Of a stretch of DNA of 64,000 nucleotides, positions 53,689 to 62,358 are shown piece by piece. Both the position numbers and the translations under genes were made by a program. Positions within the stretch are counted from its first letter, which is position 1, and each line of letters begins with the position of its first letter. Origin of the DNA: Caulobacter henricii (GTDB lineage: Bacteria > Pseudomonadota > Alphaproteobacteria > Caulobacterales > Caulobacteraceae). The stretch covers positions 390,501 to 454,500 of the forward strand of contig NZ_CP013002.1 in assembly GCF_001414055.1 (NCBI RefSeq), given 5' to 3'. The notes under the pieces were generated by a model that saw nothing but the letters and a program-made list of their open reading frames with translations, made no database searches and was not told where the DNA came from.

Positions 53689-54248
53689 CGTTTGCACCAT
53701 CTGATGATCTGGAACGGGCCATCAAGGTCCACGTGACGCAAGGCGAAAGCCACGTGTCATCAGACCCCAATGTGGTGATGACCACGGTGCTCGGATCCTG
53801 CATCGCCGCCTGTATCCGCGATCCGCAAGCGGGCATTGGCGGCATGAACCACTTCCTGCTGCCTGACGCTGGCGACGGTCGCAAGGATGGCGACGCCGTG
53901 CGCTATGGTGCCTATGCCATGGAGCTGTTGATCAATGGTCTCCTGAAGCGCGGTGCCCGGCGCGAGCGGATGGAAGCCAAGATCTTCGGTGGCGGAAAGC
54001 TGTTTGACGGCCTTTCGGACGTCGGGGCCAGCAATGCCGCCTTCGCCGAACGCTTCCTGCGCGACGAAGGCATACCGATCGTGTCTTCGAGCACGGGGGG
54101 TGTCTCGGCCCGTCGCGTGGAGTTCTGGCCGGCCTCGGGCCGTGTTCGGCAGCGTCTGGTGGCGGTCGACAACGCGCCGCAGGACGTCCGGCGCCCCGCT
54201 CCGGCACCCATGCCGGCCTCGTCTGGCGGCGATCTGGAGCTGTTCTGA
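53685..54248 (+). CDS. cheD: Chemoreceptor glutamine deamidase CheD
   Basis: 187 residues. Catalytic Cys in [14 protein letters not shown], His in GGMNHFLLP and a Ser/Thr in VEAKIFGGG... region ([13 protein letters not shown]). Deamidates receptor Gln to Glu. Beyond the family core (about 165) it carries a 20-residue Pro/Ala linker that ends GGDLELF, an acidic-aromatic terminus similar to those of the receptors and CheU. Overlaps cheY by 4 bp. Confidence 0.92.
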   Translation: MTFAPSDDLERAIKVHVTQGESHVSSDPNVVMTTVLGSCIAACIRDPQAGIGGMNHFLLPDAGDGRKDGDAVRYGAYAMELLINGLLKRGARRERMEAKIFGGGKLFDGLSDVGASNAAFAERFLRDEGIPIVSSSTGGVSARRVEFWPASGRVRQRLVAVDNAPQDVRRPAPAPMPASSGGDLELF

Positions 54249-54253
54249 CCCGT

Positions 54254-54640
54254 ATGACCCCAAAGCCGCATCTGACATCCATGATCGACCCATCGGAGTC
54301 TCTGACACCGGTGGGCGAGCTCTCGCGCCGCCTTGCGGCCGAGCTGATGTCGGCGGCGGCGGTCTGTCGCGACTGCGAGCACATCGCCGGCGACCTGGCC
54401 AAGGGCGGCGCAGCCCTGGAAAGCATCTCCAGGCTTCAGGCCCTGGACGAGCTGACCCAGCGACTACATGGCCTTTCGGATGTGCTGCAGCGTATTGGCC
54501 AGCATGCCTCCGGCGAATGGAGCATATCGATCGAACCCCTTCTCGAAGGTCTGGGCCTGGCGGATCTGGTGGTGCGTCTTCGCGCTGTCGACGAGCCGGC
54601 GGCCCAGGGCGTCGAGGCGGGCGAGCTCGACTTCTTCTAG
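54254..54640 (+). CDS. cheU: CheU, Caulobacter-type chemotaxis accessory protein
   Basis: 128 residues (a second ATG at 54281 is possible; neither has a clear ribosome site, so re-initiation after cheD is likely). Mostly helical (LSRRLAAELMSAAAVCRDCEHIAGDLAKGGAALESISRLQALDELTQRLHGLSDVLQRI), ending EAGELDFF. No domain known to me beyond the Caulobacterales family. Assignment rests on position between cheD and cheYIII. Function unproven. Confidence 0.75.
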   Translation: MTPKPHLTSMIDPSESLTPVGELSRRLAAELMSAAAVCRDCEHIAGDLAKGGAALESISRLQALDELTQRLHGLSDVLQRIGQHASGEWSISIEPLLEGLGLADLVVRLRAVDEPAAQGVEAGELDFF

Positions 54641-54649
54641 GAGCCGTCC

Positions 54650-55249
54650 ATGGACGTTCTCCAGCCTTCGACCCGGATCAATCTGGAGCGCGCCACGGTT
54701 CTCGTGCTCGATGACAACGGGCCGTCGCTCGATATCCTTTCCCAGGTCGTGTCCGGGTTCGGCGTCAAGCAGCTGTTTCGGGCGGAGTCGGTCAAGGAAG
54801 CCCAGACCCTTGTCGGCACCAAGACCTTTGATCTGATCATCAGCGACGTCCAGATGCCGGACGTTGACGGGATCGAGTTCATCAACTGGCTTCGTCGAGA
54901 GGCCCAGGAAACCAATCGCTATGTCCCGGTCATCCTGGTGACGGGCCACACCCGCACCACGGACATCCTCCGCACCCGCGATGCCGGCGCAAATTTCACG
55001 GTGGCCAAGCCGATCACGCCGAAGGTCCTGCTGGAGCGGATCTTCTGGGTGGCGCGAGAAGAGCGGGCCTTTATCGAGTGCGAGACCTTCGTCGGGCCCG
55101 ACCGACGGTTCAAGTATGAAGGGCCGCCCATCGGGATGGATGGCCGGCGACGCGACGACCTGCCTGCCGAGGTCGGTGACGCCCAGGAAGCCAACATGTC
55201 CCAAGACGAAATCAATAGTCTGATGAAGGTCGCGAAGGTGCAGATATGA
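54650..55249 (+). CDS. CheY-like regulator with Arg-rich and FliM-like C-terminal tail (CheYIII/CleA type)
   Basis: 199 residues; AGGAG 7 nt upstream overlaps the cheU stop. Receiver domain 12-140: D21-D22, phospho-Asp D66 in ISDVQMPD, T98 in VTGHTR and K120 in AKPITP. The tail has GPDRRFKYEGPP...DGRRRDD (149-170), the kind of Arg-rich segment that binds c-di-GMP in Cle proteins of C. crescentus. It ends with MSQDEINSLM (183-192), closely resembling the N-terminal CheY-binding peptide of FliM (LSQxEIDALL). The stop overlaps cheE. The gene corresponds to cheYIII in C. crescentus. Confidence 0.85.
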   Translation: MDVLQPSTRINLERATVLVLDDNGPSLDILSQVVSGFGVKQLFRAESVKEAQTLVGTKTFDLIISDVQMPDVDGIEFINWLRREAQETNRYVPVILVTGHTRTTDILRTRDAGANFTVAKPITPKVLLERIFWVAREERAFIECETFVGPDRRFKYEGPPIGMDGRRRDDLPAEVGDAQEANMSQDEINSLMKVAKVQI

Positions 55250-55704
55250 CCGTCGCTCGCAAGTTTCACCCTACCAATCGTCTCGCCAAGCTGATCAAGA
55301 CCAAGGGCGGAATGTTGGTCAGGGACGCGATCATCGCCGCCGAGGAGGGGGTCGAAGGGCTGCGCGAGGCCTCGCTCGTCGTCCTGGACGAAACCCTGGC
55401 GGAAATCGAACTCCGTTTCGGCGCGTCGGCCAGCAACCGGCAGGCCGAACGCTTCGAGGACCTCTACAGGCTGACCATGCGCCTGATTGACGTCAGCACT
55501 TTCGTGTCCGACGCCGGCGTGGATCAGGCTGCGGTGTCGCTCGCCGGCGTTGCTGACCATTGCGCCGAAGTCGGTGCCTGGCGCTGGAACGCCATCGACG
55601 TGCATCTGGACGCCCTGCGGCTGCTGCGTTCGGTCGGTGCCGAACTGCCGGCCGCCGACCGTCAGGCCATGATCGACGGTCTCTATAGGGTCAGCCACCG
55701 CTAG
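55246..55704 (+). CDS. cheE: CheE, Caulobacter-type chemotaxis accessory protein
   Basis: 152 residues, ATG overlapping the previous stop. N-terminus VARKFHPTNRLAKLIKTKGGMLVRDAIIAAEEGVEGLREASLVVLDETLAEIELRFG, then a helical C-terminal half. No recognised domain. Last gene of the operon; an imperfect hairpin (CGTCCCGATCGC...GCGAGCGGGACG) follows the stop. CheE is named from its place in the C. crescentus operon; its function is unknown to me. Confidence 0.78.
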   Translation: MTVARKFHPTNRLAKLIKTKGGMLVRDAIIAAEEGVEGLREASLVVLDETLAEIELRFGASASNRQAERFEDLYRLTMRLIDVSTFVSDAGVDQAAVSLAGVADHCAEVGAWRWNAIDVHLDALRLLRSVGAELPAADRQAMIDGLYRVSHR

Positions 55705-55906
55705 GGTCCTGACCGTCCCGATCGCGGCTGCCTAGCGATCAGAAACGACGCGAGCGGGACGATCTTTCAGCCTCCTGTACCTCGCCGCGCGCAGCAGGCT
55801 GGGCTGCGGGTTCTGCAACGATGTGTCGCAAAAGCCACGCAAACGACATCTCCAGCCCATCGCGACAATCTCGTCTTGTCGCCAGAACAACGGTTTGTTA
55901 CCCCTT

Positions 55907-55962
55907 TGCCACCGGTGTCAGCCCCAGGGACATTTGTGCGTCCAAGTCTGACACCGGTGTCA
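55907..55962. promoter_or_regulatory. Two LacI-type operators 42 bp apart upstream of the TonB receptor
   Basis: Perfect 14-bp palindrome TGACACCGGTGTCA at 55949-55962, and a copy with one mismatch, TGCCACCGGTGTCA, at 55907-55920. The centres are 42 bp apart, four helical turns. The CG-centred palindrome is typical of LacI-family sugar repressors. The rest of 55705-56064 has no other clear feature. Confidence 0.65.
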
Positions 55963-56064
55963 AAAACACAGACGGCCAAGAACGGACCGCGCGGGAAGGA
56001 AGCGCGATCCAATTCGAAGCCGGGCGGCGTTCAGCGCCGTTTCCGTCGAACGGGAGGAGGATAC

Positions 56065-59000
56065 ATGTCTAAGAATTCTGCGGGGCGCCTCGACGTCCTG
56101 AAGCTTGGCGTCTCGATGGGTGCCCTGGCCATGGCCATGACCCTGGCCGGCACCGCTACAGCCCAGACGGCACCGGCCCAGGCAGACGATGCCGCGGTTG
56201 AGGAGATCGTCGTCACCGGCTTCCGTGCCAGCCTTGCCAATGCGCTCGACACGAAGCGCCGCGAAAACGACATGGTCGACGTCATCAAGGCGACCGATAT
56301 CGCCGACTTCCCCGACCTGAACCTGGCAGAATCCCTGCAGCGCATCCCCGGTGTCTCGATCGACCGTGACGGCGGCGAAGGCCGCACCATCACGGTGCGG
56401 GGTCTGAACGCCGACTTCACCGTCGTGCGCCTCAACGGCCTGGAAGCCCTGGCCACCACGGGCGGCAAGGACGGCTCCGGCGGCGCCAACCGCAGCCGTC
56501 AGTTCGACTTCAGCATCTTCGCCTCGGAACTGTTCAACAGCGTCACCGTCCGCAAGTCGACCTCGGCGGCCAATGAAGAAGGCTCGCTGGGCGCGATCAT
56601 CGATCTGCAAGCGGCCCGTCCGTTCGACTTCAACAAGTTCACGATGAGCGCAGGGGCCAAGTACGGCTGGAACGACCTGTCGCGAAACAGTGACCCGCGC
56701 TACACCTTCCTGATCAGCAACACTTGGAACGACGGCAAGTTCGGTGCCCTGCTGTCGGTGGCCTATGCCAAGCGCAGTACGCTTGAAGAAGGCTCCTCGA
56801 CCGGCCGCTGGGAAAACCCCAGTGTCCGCTTCAATTCCTCGACCGCCTTCCCCTGCACGGGCACGGCCTATAACCCGGTCAGTGGCCCGGCCCTGACCTG
56901 CGGCCAGATCGGCACCGTTACGGGCGGTACCAATCCGACCGTGACAGCGGCCACCGGTACCGCCAACAACCTCTGGCACCCGCGGATTCCGCGCTACGGC
57001 CGGCTCGAGTACAATCAGAAGCGTCTGGGCGTGACCGGTTCGCTGCAATGGCGTCCGACCGACAACTCGACCCTGACCCTGGATACCCTGTTCGCGGACT
57101 TCACCAACGACCGCGACGAGACCTATCTGGAAATCATCTCGTTCAGCCGCAGTGGCCAGGGCCTGCCCCAAACCGACGTCGTCAACTTCACGGCGGACGC
57201 CAAGGGTCACCTGATCAAGGGCACGTTCGATGACGTCGATGCCCGCGTGGAGTATCGCCACGACGACCTGAACACCGAGTTCTTCCAGAACGTCCTGACC
57301 TACGACACCAAGATCGGTGACAAGGGCAAGCTGGTCGTGACCTATGGTCAGGCCCGTTCGATCCAGAACAACCCGGTCCAGACCACCTTCTCGTTCGAAC
57401 GCTATAACAGCGACGGCTACAGCTACGACTATTCGAACGACCCGCGTCTGCCGTCGTTCAACTATGGCTTCGATCCGACCAACCCGGCCAACTACCAGTA
57501 CAGCAACAGCTCGGCTCTCGGTGATCCGTCGCTGCTGCGCATGCGTCCCAGCAAGGCGGTCAACACCTTCAAGACCTTCCGGTTTGACTTCGACTATCAG
57601 GTCGCCGACTGGCTCAAGGTTCGTACTGGTGCGACGTTCAAGGAATACGGCTTCAACTCCTGGGAAAAGCGCAACTTCTCGCGCGTGATCCCGGGCGGCA
57701 CCGGCTTCGTCGCTGAAGCGGCATTCCCGCTGCCGGCCGGCGTTACGGTGGCTGACGTTTCACGCCTGATCACCGGCTTCGGTCGCGGCCTCGACATGCC
57801 GGCCGGCACGCCGACGTCCTGGATTGCGCCGGACCTCGACAAGCTGAAGACCGTTCTTGGCTATGACTGCAACTGCATCAACAATAACGGCGACTTCCGC
57901 CTCAGCACGCTGAACCAACTGGGCGCGCTGCGGGAAATCGCCGAGAAGGACACGTCCTACTACCTGCAGGGCGACTTCGACCGCGACATCGGCTCTATCC
58001 CGGTCCGCGGCAATATCGGCGTGCGCTGGGTCAAGACCGAGCAGAACGCCCTGGGTCACTACAACACCGGCAGCACCACGGTGGCCACCGTGACGCCGGT
58101 CGGTACGCTCTCGCAAACGGTTCCGACCGATGCGTTCCAGACCACGTCGCGCAGCTACACCAACACCCTGCCGTCGATGAACCTTTCGGCCCAGCCGATG
58201 GAGAACTTCTTCGTGCGCTTCGCGGCCGCCAAGGTCATGACGCGTCCGCAGTTGCAGAACCTGACCCCGGGTTTCACGGCCAACAGCCAGTCGGCCCAGA
58301 CCCTGACCCGTGGCAACCCGAACCTGAACCCGATGTTGGCCAACAACCTCGACCTCGGCTTCGAGTGGTATCCGGATCGGGAAACCCTGTTCTCGCTGGG
58401 CCTGTTCCAGAAGGACATCAAGTCCTTCATCCAGACCACGGCGGTCGCGGTTCCCTATTCGGAAACCGGTCTTCCCAACAATCTGCTGACCAACGGCAAT
58501 ACGCCGGACACCCTGTTCACGGTGACCTCGCAGCAGAATACCAAGGGCGGCAAGCTGAAGGGTTACGAGATCAGCCTGCAGCGTCCGTTCACCTTCCTGC
58601 CGGCACCGTTTGACGGCTTTGGCGGCATCGTGAACTACACGCGCGTCAAGAGTGACATCGAGTACGTGATCTCCAACCCGACCTTCGGCGGCACTCCCCG
58701 GGTGCAGCTGACCCCGGCGGTGATGGTCACCCAGCCCCTGCTGAACCTGTCGCCGGAAGCCTATAACGGCACGCTCTATTACGAGAAGGCGGGCTTCAAG
58801 GCACGCGTCTCGGCTTCCTACCGTGACCCGTACCTGATCCAGGTTGCCCCTTCGGCGACCAACAACAACGACGTTCGGATCAAGCAGAAGACCCTGAACG
58901 TCGACACCCAGGTCAGCTACGAGTTCAAGAACTTCACCATCACCCTGGAAGGTATCAACCTGACCGACCAGTTTGACAGCAAGGTGGACGACTCGGTCCG

Positions 59001-59067
59001 TCAGATCTCGGAAGAGTATGTGCACTTCGGCCGCCAGTACTATCTGGGCGTGAAGTACAAGTTCTAG
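56065..59067 (+). CDS. TonB-dependent receptor of the sugar-uptake type
   Basis: 1000 residues; GGAGGAGG directly before the ATG at 56065. The frame is open upstream through the operators, which I reject. Signal peptide LKLGVSMGALAMAMTLAGTATAQ, TonB box EEIVVTGFR, then the plug with SLANALDTKRRENDMVDVIKATDIADFPDLNLAESLQRIPGVSIDRDGGEGRTITVRGLN, the form of receptors that import carbohydrates in Caulobacter and Xanthomonas. Barrel ends YLGVKYKF. A strong terminator follows. It is the partner of the receptor at 62359. Confidence 0.92.
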   Translation: MSKNSAGRLDVLKLGVSMGALAMAMTLAGTATAQTAPAQADDAAVEEIVVTGFRASLANALDTKRRENDMVDVIKATDIADFPDLNLAESLQRIPGVSIDRDGGEGRTITVRGLNADFTVVRLNGLEALATTGGKDGSGGANRSRQFDFSIFASELFNSVTVRKSTSAANEEGSLGAIIDLQAARPFDFNKFTMSAGAKYGWNDLSRNSDPRYTFLISNTWNDGKFGALLSVAYAKRSTLEEGSSTGRWENPSVRFNSSTAFPCTGTAYNPVSGPALTCGQIGTVTGGTNPTVTAATGTANNLWHPRIPRYGRLEYNQKRLGVTGSLQWRPTDNSTLTLDTLFADFTNDRDETYLEIISFSRSGQGLPQTDVVNFTADAKGHLIKGTFDDVDARVEYRHDDLNTEFFQNVLTYDTKIGDKGKLVVTYGQARSIQNNPVQTTFSFERYNSDGYSYDYSNDPRLPSFNYGFDPTNPANYQYSNSSALGDPSLLRMRPSKAVNTFKTFRFDFDYQVADWLKVRTGATFKEYGFNSWEKRNFSRVIPGGTGFVAEAAFPLPAGVTVADVSRLITGFGRGLDMPAGTPTSWIAPDLDKLKTVLGYDCNCINNNGDFRLSTLNQLGALREIAEKDTSYYLQGDFDRDIGSIPVRGNIGVRWVKTEQNALGHYNTGSTTVATVTPVGTLSQTVPTDAFQTTSRSYTNTLPSMNLSAQPMENFFVRFAAAKVMTRPQLQNLTPGFTANSQSAQTLTRGNPNLNPMLANNLDLGFEWYPDRETLFSLGLFQKDIKSFIQTTAVAVPYSETGLPNNLLTNGNTPDTLFTVTSQQNTKGGKLKGYEISLQRPFTFLPAPFDGFGGIVNYTRVKSDIEYVISNPTFGGTPRVQLTPAVMVTQPLLNLSPEAYNGTLYYEKAGFKARVSASYRDPYLIQVAPSATNNNDVRIKQKTLNVDTQVSYEFKNFTITLEGINLTDQFDSKVDDSVRQISEEYVHFGRQYYLGVKYKF

Positions 59068-59092
59068 TCCTCAGCCCAGGCTGGAGACGGGA

Positions 59093-59120
59093 GGGCGTCG
59101 GCGAAAGCCGGCGCCCTTTT
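59093..59120 (+). terminator. Rho-independent terminator of the TonB receptor gene
   Basis: 10-bp stem GGGCGTCGGC/GCCGGCGCCC (one T-G pair) with a GAAA tetraloop, followed by TTTTCGTTTCGG, 25 bp after the stop. It also separates the convergent nagA gene. Confidence 0.8.
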
Positions 59121-59131
59121 CGTTTCGGCGG

Positions 59132-60268
59132 TCAGGCGACGAGGCCGTCGATCCAGGTGGCCTGGACCTGCAGGGCGTCATCCAGCAGAACGAGGTCGGC
59201 GGCCTGGCCGACGGCAATGCGGCCGCGCTGGGCCGACAGGCCCAGGAAGGCTGCCGGAGCGGTCGCGGCCATGGTCACGGCGTCCCCGAGCGACAGGCCG
59301 AGCATGGCCATGGCGTTGCGCACCGCGCCGGCCATGTCGAGGTCGGATCCGGCCAAGGTGCCATGCGCATCGACGCAGACGCCGTCGACAACATGGATTT
59401 GGCGGCCCTGCAGGTCGAAGCTCTTGTCGATCATGCCCACGGTCGGCATGGCATCCGTGACCAGCATGAAGCGGTCCAGCGGCCGGGTGCGCAGGGCGAT
59501 GCGCAGCACCGCAGGATCCACGTGGCGACCGTCAACAATCAGGCCGCACCAGGCTGTCTGGCTCTCCAGCGCTGCGCCGACCACGCCAGGTTCCCGACTG
59601 GTCAGGGGCGACATGGCATTGAAAAGGTGGGTAAAGCCGGTCAGGCCGGCCGCCAGGGCCCTGCGCATGGTGCCATAGGCCGCGTTGGTATGGCCTGCAG
59701 CAACGATGACCCCGGCATCTGTCAGCTGACGGACCATGTCCGGCGTCGTGGTTTCCGGTGCCAGGGTCACCAGGGTCTTGCCCGCCTTCAGCGAGCCCAG
59801 AAGAGCCAGGGCGGCATCATCGATGACCCGGAACTTGCCGGCATCGTGGATACCCTTGCGCTTGGCGTTGAGGAACGGGCCCTCGATATGGATTCCCAGC
59901 ACCCCCGGCACGCCGGCCGCGATGGCGGCTTCGGTCGCGCGCATGGCCTGGTCCACGACGGAAAGGTCGTCACTGATCAGGGTGGGCAGGAAACCCGTGG
60001 TGCCGAAGGGACGGTGAGCGGCCCCGATTGCGGCAATGGTCTCCGCCGTCGGGGCGTCATTGAACAGCACACCGCCGCCGCCATTCACCTGGGTGTCGAT
60101 GAAGCCGGGGACCAGCCATCCACCCCGCAGGTCGTGGACTGACGCATCGGCGGGCAACTCGGCGGCATCGACCAGAGCGGCGATCCTGCCGTTCTCGATC
60201 AACAGGCCCTTGCCGTCGACGACGCCGTCGTCCGTCAGGATGCGGCCATTTACCAGGACTGCCAGCAT
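59132..60268 (-). CDS. nagA: N-acetylglucosamine-6-phosphate deacetylase
   Basis: 378 residues. Amidohydrolase fold: LVPGFIDTQVNGGGG, HIEGPFLN (Glu metal ligand), GHTNAAYG and FTHLFNAM (His ligands), and LVTDAM with the catalytic Asp. Converts GlcNAc-6-P to glucosamine-6-P and acetate, the first cytosolic step after phosphorylation. ATG overlaps the stop of the SIS gene (TGATG). Length is normal. Confidence 0.93.
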   Translation of the reverse strand: MLAVLVNGRILTDDGVVDGKGLLIENGRIAALVDAAELPADASVHDLRGGWLVPGFIDTQVNGGGGVLFNDAPTAETIAAIGAAHRPFGTTGFLPTLISDDLSVVDQAMRATEAAIAAGVPGVLGIHIEGPFLNAKRKGIHDAGKFRVIDDAALALLGSLKAGKTLVTLAPETTTPDMVRQLTDAGVIVAAGHTNAAYGTMRRALAAGLTGFTHLFNAMSPLTSREPGVVGAALESQTAWCGLIVDGRHVDPAVLRIALRTRPLDRFMLVTDAMPTVGMIDKSFDLQGRQIHVVDGVCVDAHGTLAGSDLDMAGAVRNAMAMLGLSLGDAVTMAATAPAAFLGLSAQRGRIAVGQAADLVLLDDALQVQATWIDGLVA

Positions 60269-61344
60269 CAGACGGTTTCTGTCACCTTGTTGAGATGGGG
60301 CGGGCTGTCGGGGTCATAGCCGCGAGCCACCGATAGAGCATTGGCCATGCGATAGAAGCTCTGGATCATCAAGATCGGTTCGATCACCGGATGAGCGGCG
60401 ATGGCCGGCAGCAGGCTGCCGCTGTCTCCGGCCCCAACCAGCAGCACATCGGCCTCACGGGCCGCCAGGCTGGCCGCCATGGCGTCGACGCTGCCCCGGC
60501 TCTCATCATTCTGGGCGAAGACCAGAACCGGGAAGCCGGACTTCACAAGCGCCATGGGGCCATGCAGCACCTCGGCGGCACTGAAGGCCTCGGCATGCAG
60601 CCCGCAGGTCTCCTTGAACTTCAGGGCCGCTTCCTGGGCAATGCCGAAGCCGACCCCGCGGCCCAGCACATAGAGATTGCGCGCCGGCGTCAGGCGCTCG
60701 ACGGCGGCGGACCAGTCCAGTGCCCAGGCCCCGGCGAGGCCGGCGGGCAGGGCAGCGAGCCCTTCTGCGATATCGGTGTCGCCGGTCCAGGCCGCCACCA
60801 GCTGGGTGATGGCCGACAGGGCGGCGATGTAGGACTTGGTGGCCGCCACGCTCAGCTCGGGCCCGGCATGCAGGGGCAGGACCGCATCGACGATCTCGGC
60901 CAGGGGTGAGGCGGTGTCATTGACCAGGGCGATCGTGAAAGCACCGGCAGCCTTGGCCGCCCGGACCGAAGCCAGAAGGTCGGGACTCTTTCCCGATTGT
61001 GAGATGGCCAGATAGAGCACCCCGTCCATGTTCTGGGCGGCCGCATAGACCGAGCTGACCGAAAGGCCTGCCGACGAGGTCAGGACGCCGGTCCGGGTCT
61101 CGATCAGATATTTGGCGAAGGTGGCGGCGTGGTCCGAGCTGCCCCGGGCACAGGTCACCACGGCGCGGGGCGGATTGGCGCGCAGACGTTCTGCGATCGC
61201 CGCGACCCTGGAGGCATTGGCGGCCAGTTGGGCGGCGACGACCTGCGAAGCCTGGCCAGCCTCCTGGAACATGCGGGTCGACTCTGGCGTCAGTTGCGCC
61301 GGGGTCACGGGGGCCTGCGGTCGGGTCAAGGTCGTGGCCTCCAA
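60268..61344 (-). CDS. nagB-II: SIS-domain sugar isomerase/deaminase (NagB-II type)
   Basis: 358 residues with two SIS domains and no glutaminase domain, so it looks like the isomerase half of GlmS. Signatures: VVTCARGSSDHAATFAKYLIE, ISQSGKSPDLLASVRAAKAAGA, ELSVAATKSYIAALSAI, LGRGVGFGIAQEAALKFKETCGLHAEAFSAAEVLHGP. In Caulobacter and Shewanella GlcNAc loci this protein deaminates glucosamine-6-P to fructose-6-P in place of NagB. Coupled to nagA. Confidence 0.9.
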   Translation of the reverse strand: MEATTLTRPQAPVTPAQLTPESTRMFQEAGQASQVVAAQLAANASRVAAIAERLRANPPRAVVTCARGSSDHAATFAKYLIETRTGVLTSSAGLSVSSVYAAAQNMDGVLYLAISQSGKSPDLLASVRAAKAAGAFTIALVNDTASPLAEIVDAVLPLHAGPELSVAATKSYIAALSAITQLVAAWTGDTDIAEGLAALPAGLAGAWALDWSAAVERLTPARNLYVLGRGVGFGIAQEAALKFKETCGLHAEAFSAAEVLHGPMALVKSGFPVLVFAQNDESRGSVDAMAASLAAREADVLLVGAGDSGSLLPAIAAHPVIEPILMIQSFYRMANALSVARGYDPDSPPHLNKVTETV

Positions 61345-61357
61345 GATGGGTCTTCCT

Positions 61358-62101
61358 TCAGGACAGGGCGTTCAGTTCAGCGACGAAGTCATAGGCGTCG
61401 CCGCGATAGTAGGATTGGGTGACTTCCACCGCCCGGCCGTCCTTCAGGAAACCCCGCCGTTCGATCAGCAGGCCGGCGTCCTTGACGGGCACGCCCAGCA
61501 GGTCGGCATGTTCTGCGTTGAACAGCACGGCGCGCAGGCGCTGCAGGGCGCGAACGGGGCGGTGGCCGGTGTTCTCGAGGGCCTCATAGAGCGAGGTCCC
61601 GACCGTTTCGGTGGAGGGCAGGGCGAAGGCGGCGACCGTCGTGTATTCCACCGCCATCGGCGCGCCATCGGCGTAGCGAATGCGGTTGAAGCGGTAGACC
61701 GGCGTGCCAGGCGACAGGCCCAGGGTCAGGGATTCCTCGGGCGTGACCGACCCTTCGCTCTTGCTGATCCATTCGCTGCGCGGCACGCGGCCGCGCGAAA
61801 TCATGTCCTCGGTGAAGGACGACAGCTTGGAGAAGCTCTTTTCCACCCGGGCGGCGACAAAGGTGCCGGCCCCCTGGCGGCGGGTCAGAAGGCCCTCGCT
61901 GACCAGGCCATCCAGTGCCTTGCGCACTGTGATGCGCGAGATGCTGAACTCCTCGGCCATGTCCCGCTCTGCGGGCAGGGCGTCATCCGGGGCCAGGATC
62001 TTTTTGTGAATCGCATCCCGCAGGGCGCGCTGCAGCTGCTTGTAGAGCGGCGCGTGCTCGGCACCACCGGCATCGAGTCGGCCGATCCGTTCCGAAAACA
62101 T
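61358..62101 (-). CDS. GntR-family regulator, HutC subfamily (NagQ-like)
   Basis: 247 residues from ATG at 62101; a TTG two codons earlier (62107) fits the GGGAGG ribosome site better, with a spacing of 5-6 nt. N-terminal winged helix PLYKQLQRALRDAIHKKILAPDDALPAERDMAEEFSISRITVRKALDGLVSEGLLTRRQGAGTFV, then a UTRA effector domain with SEWISKSEG and VYRFNRIRYADGAPMAVEYTTVA. It is the likely regulator of the nag genes, responding to an amino-sugar phosphate. Starts the nagQ-nagB-II-nagA operon. Confidence 0.9.
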   Translation of the reverse strand: MFSERIGRLDAGGAEHAPLYKQLQRALRDAIHKKILAPDDALPAERDMAEEFSISRITVRKALDGLVSEGLLTRRQGAGTFVAARVEKSFSKLSSFTEDMISRGRVPRSEWISKSEGSVTPEESLTLGLSPGTPVYRFNRIRYADGAPMAVEYTTVAAFALPSTETVGTSLYEALENTGHRPVRALQRLRAVLFNAEHADLLGVPVKDAGLLIERRGFLKDGRAVEVTQSYYRGDAYDFVAELNALS

Positions 62102-62172
62102 TGTCAAATCAGCCTCCCTGAGCAAATCGCTGCCGTTGCCTGGCGATGTCGATAGCATATGACCATTTTCAT

Positions 62173-62200
62173 ACCAATAAGAACGTGGTCTGCAATTGGT
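62173..62200. promoter_or_regulatory. ACCAAT...ATTGGT inverted repeat near the GntR gene
   Basis: ACCAAT at 62173-62178 and ATTGGT at 62195-62200, 16 bp apart, with an extra TGGT between. HutC-type regulators bind TGGT/ACCA dyads. Located about 70-100 bp upstream of the regulator start, so it may be an autoregulatory site. Confidence 0.4.
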
Positions 62201-62268
62201 TTCTTTTTGGACTTGTCATTCGATAGAAATCCGTCACAGTCTGGCTCCAAGGCCCGAGAAGTACCGCA

Positions 62269-62300
62269 ATCTGCGGATGTCCGCAGATAATTGGTACCAA
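62269..62300. promoter_or_regulatory. Two adjacent palindromes upstream of the GlcNAc-type receptor
   Basis: ATCTGCGGATGTCCGCAGAT (62269-62288, 9-bp arms) is followed after 2 bp by TTGGTACCAA (62291-62300, perfect). The second fits the TGGT/ACCA pattern of HutC-type GntR regulators and is the best candidate operator for the gene at 61358. It lies 58 bp before the receptor ATG. Confidence 0.6.
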
Positions 62301-62358
62301 ATTGGGCTTGGAGTTCGGCTCCGGGCCTAGGGCCGGCGAAAAGGGGAGAAGCCGAGTT

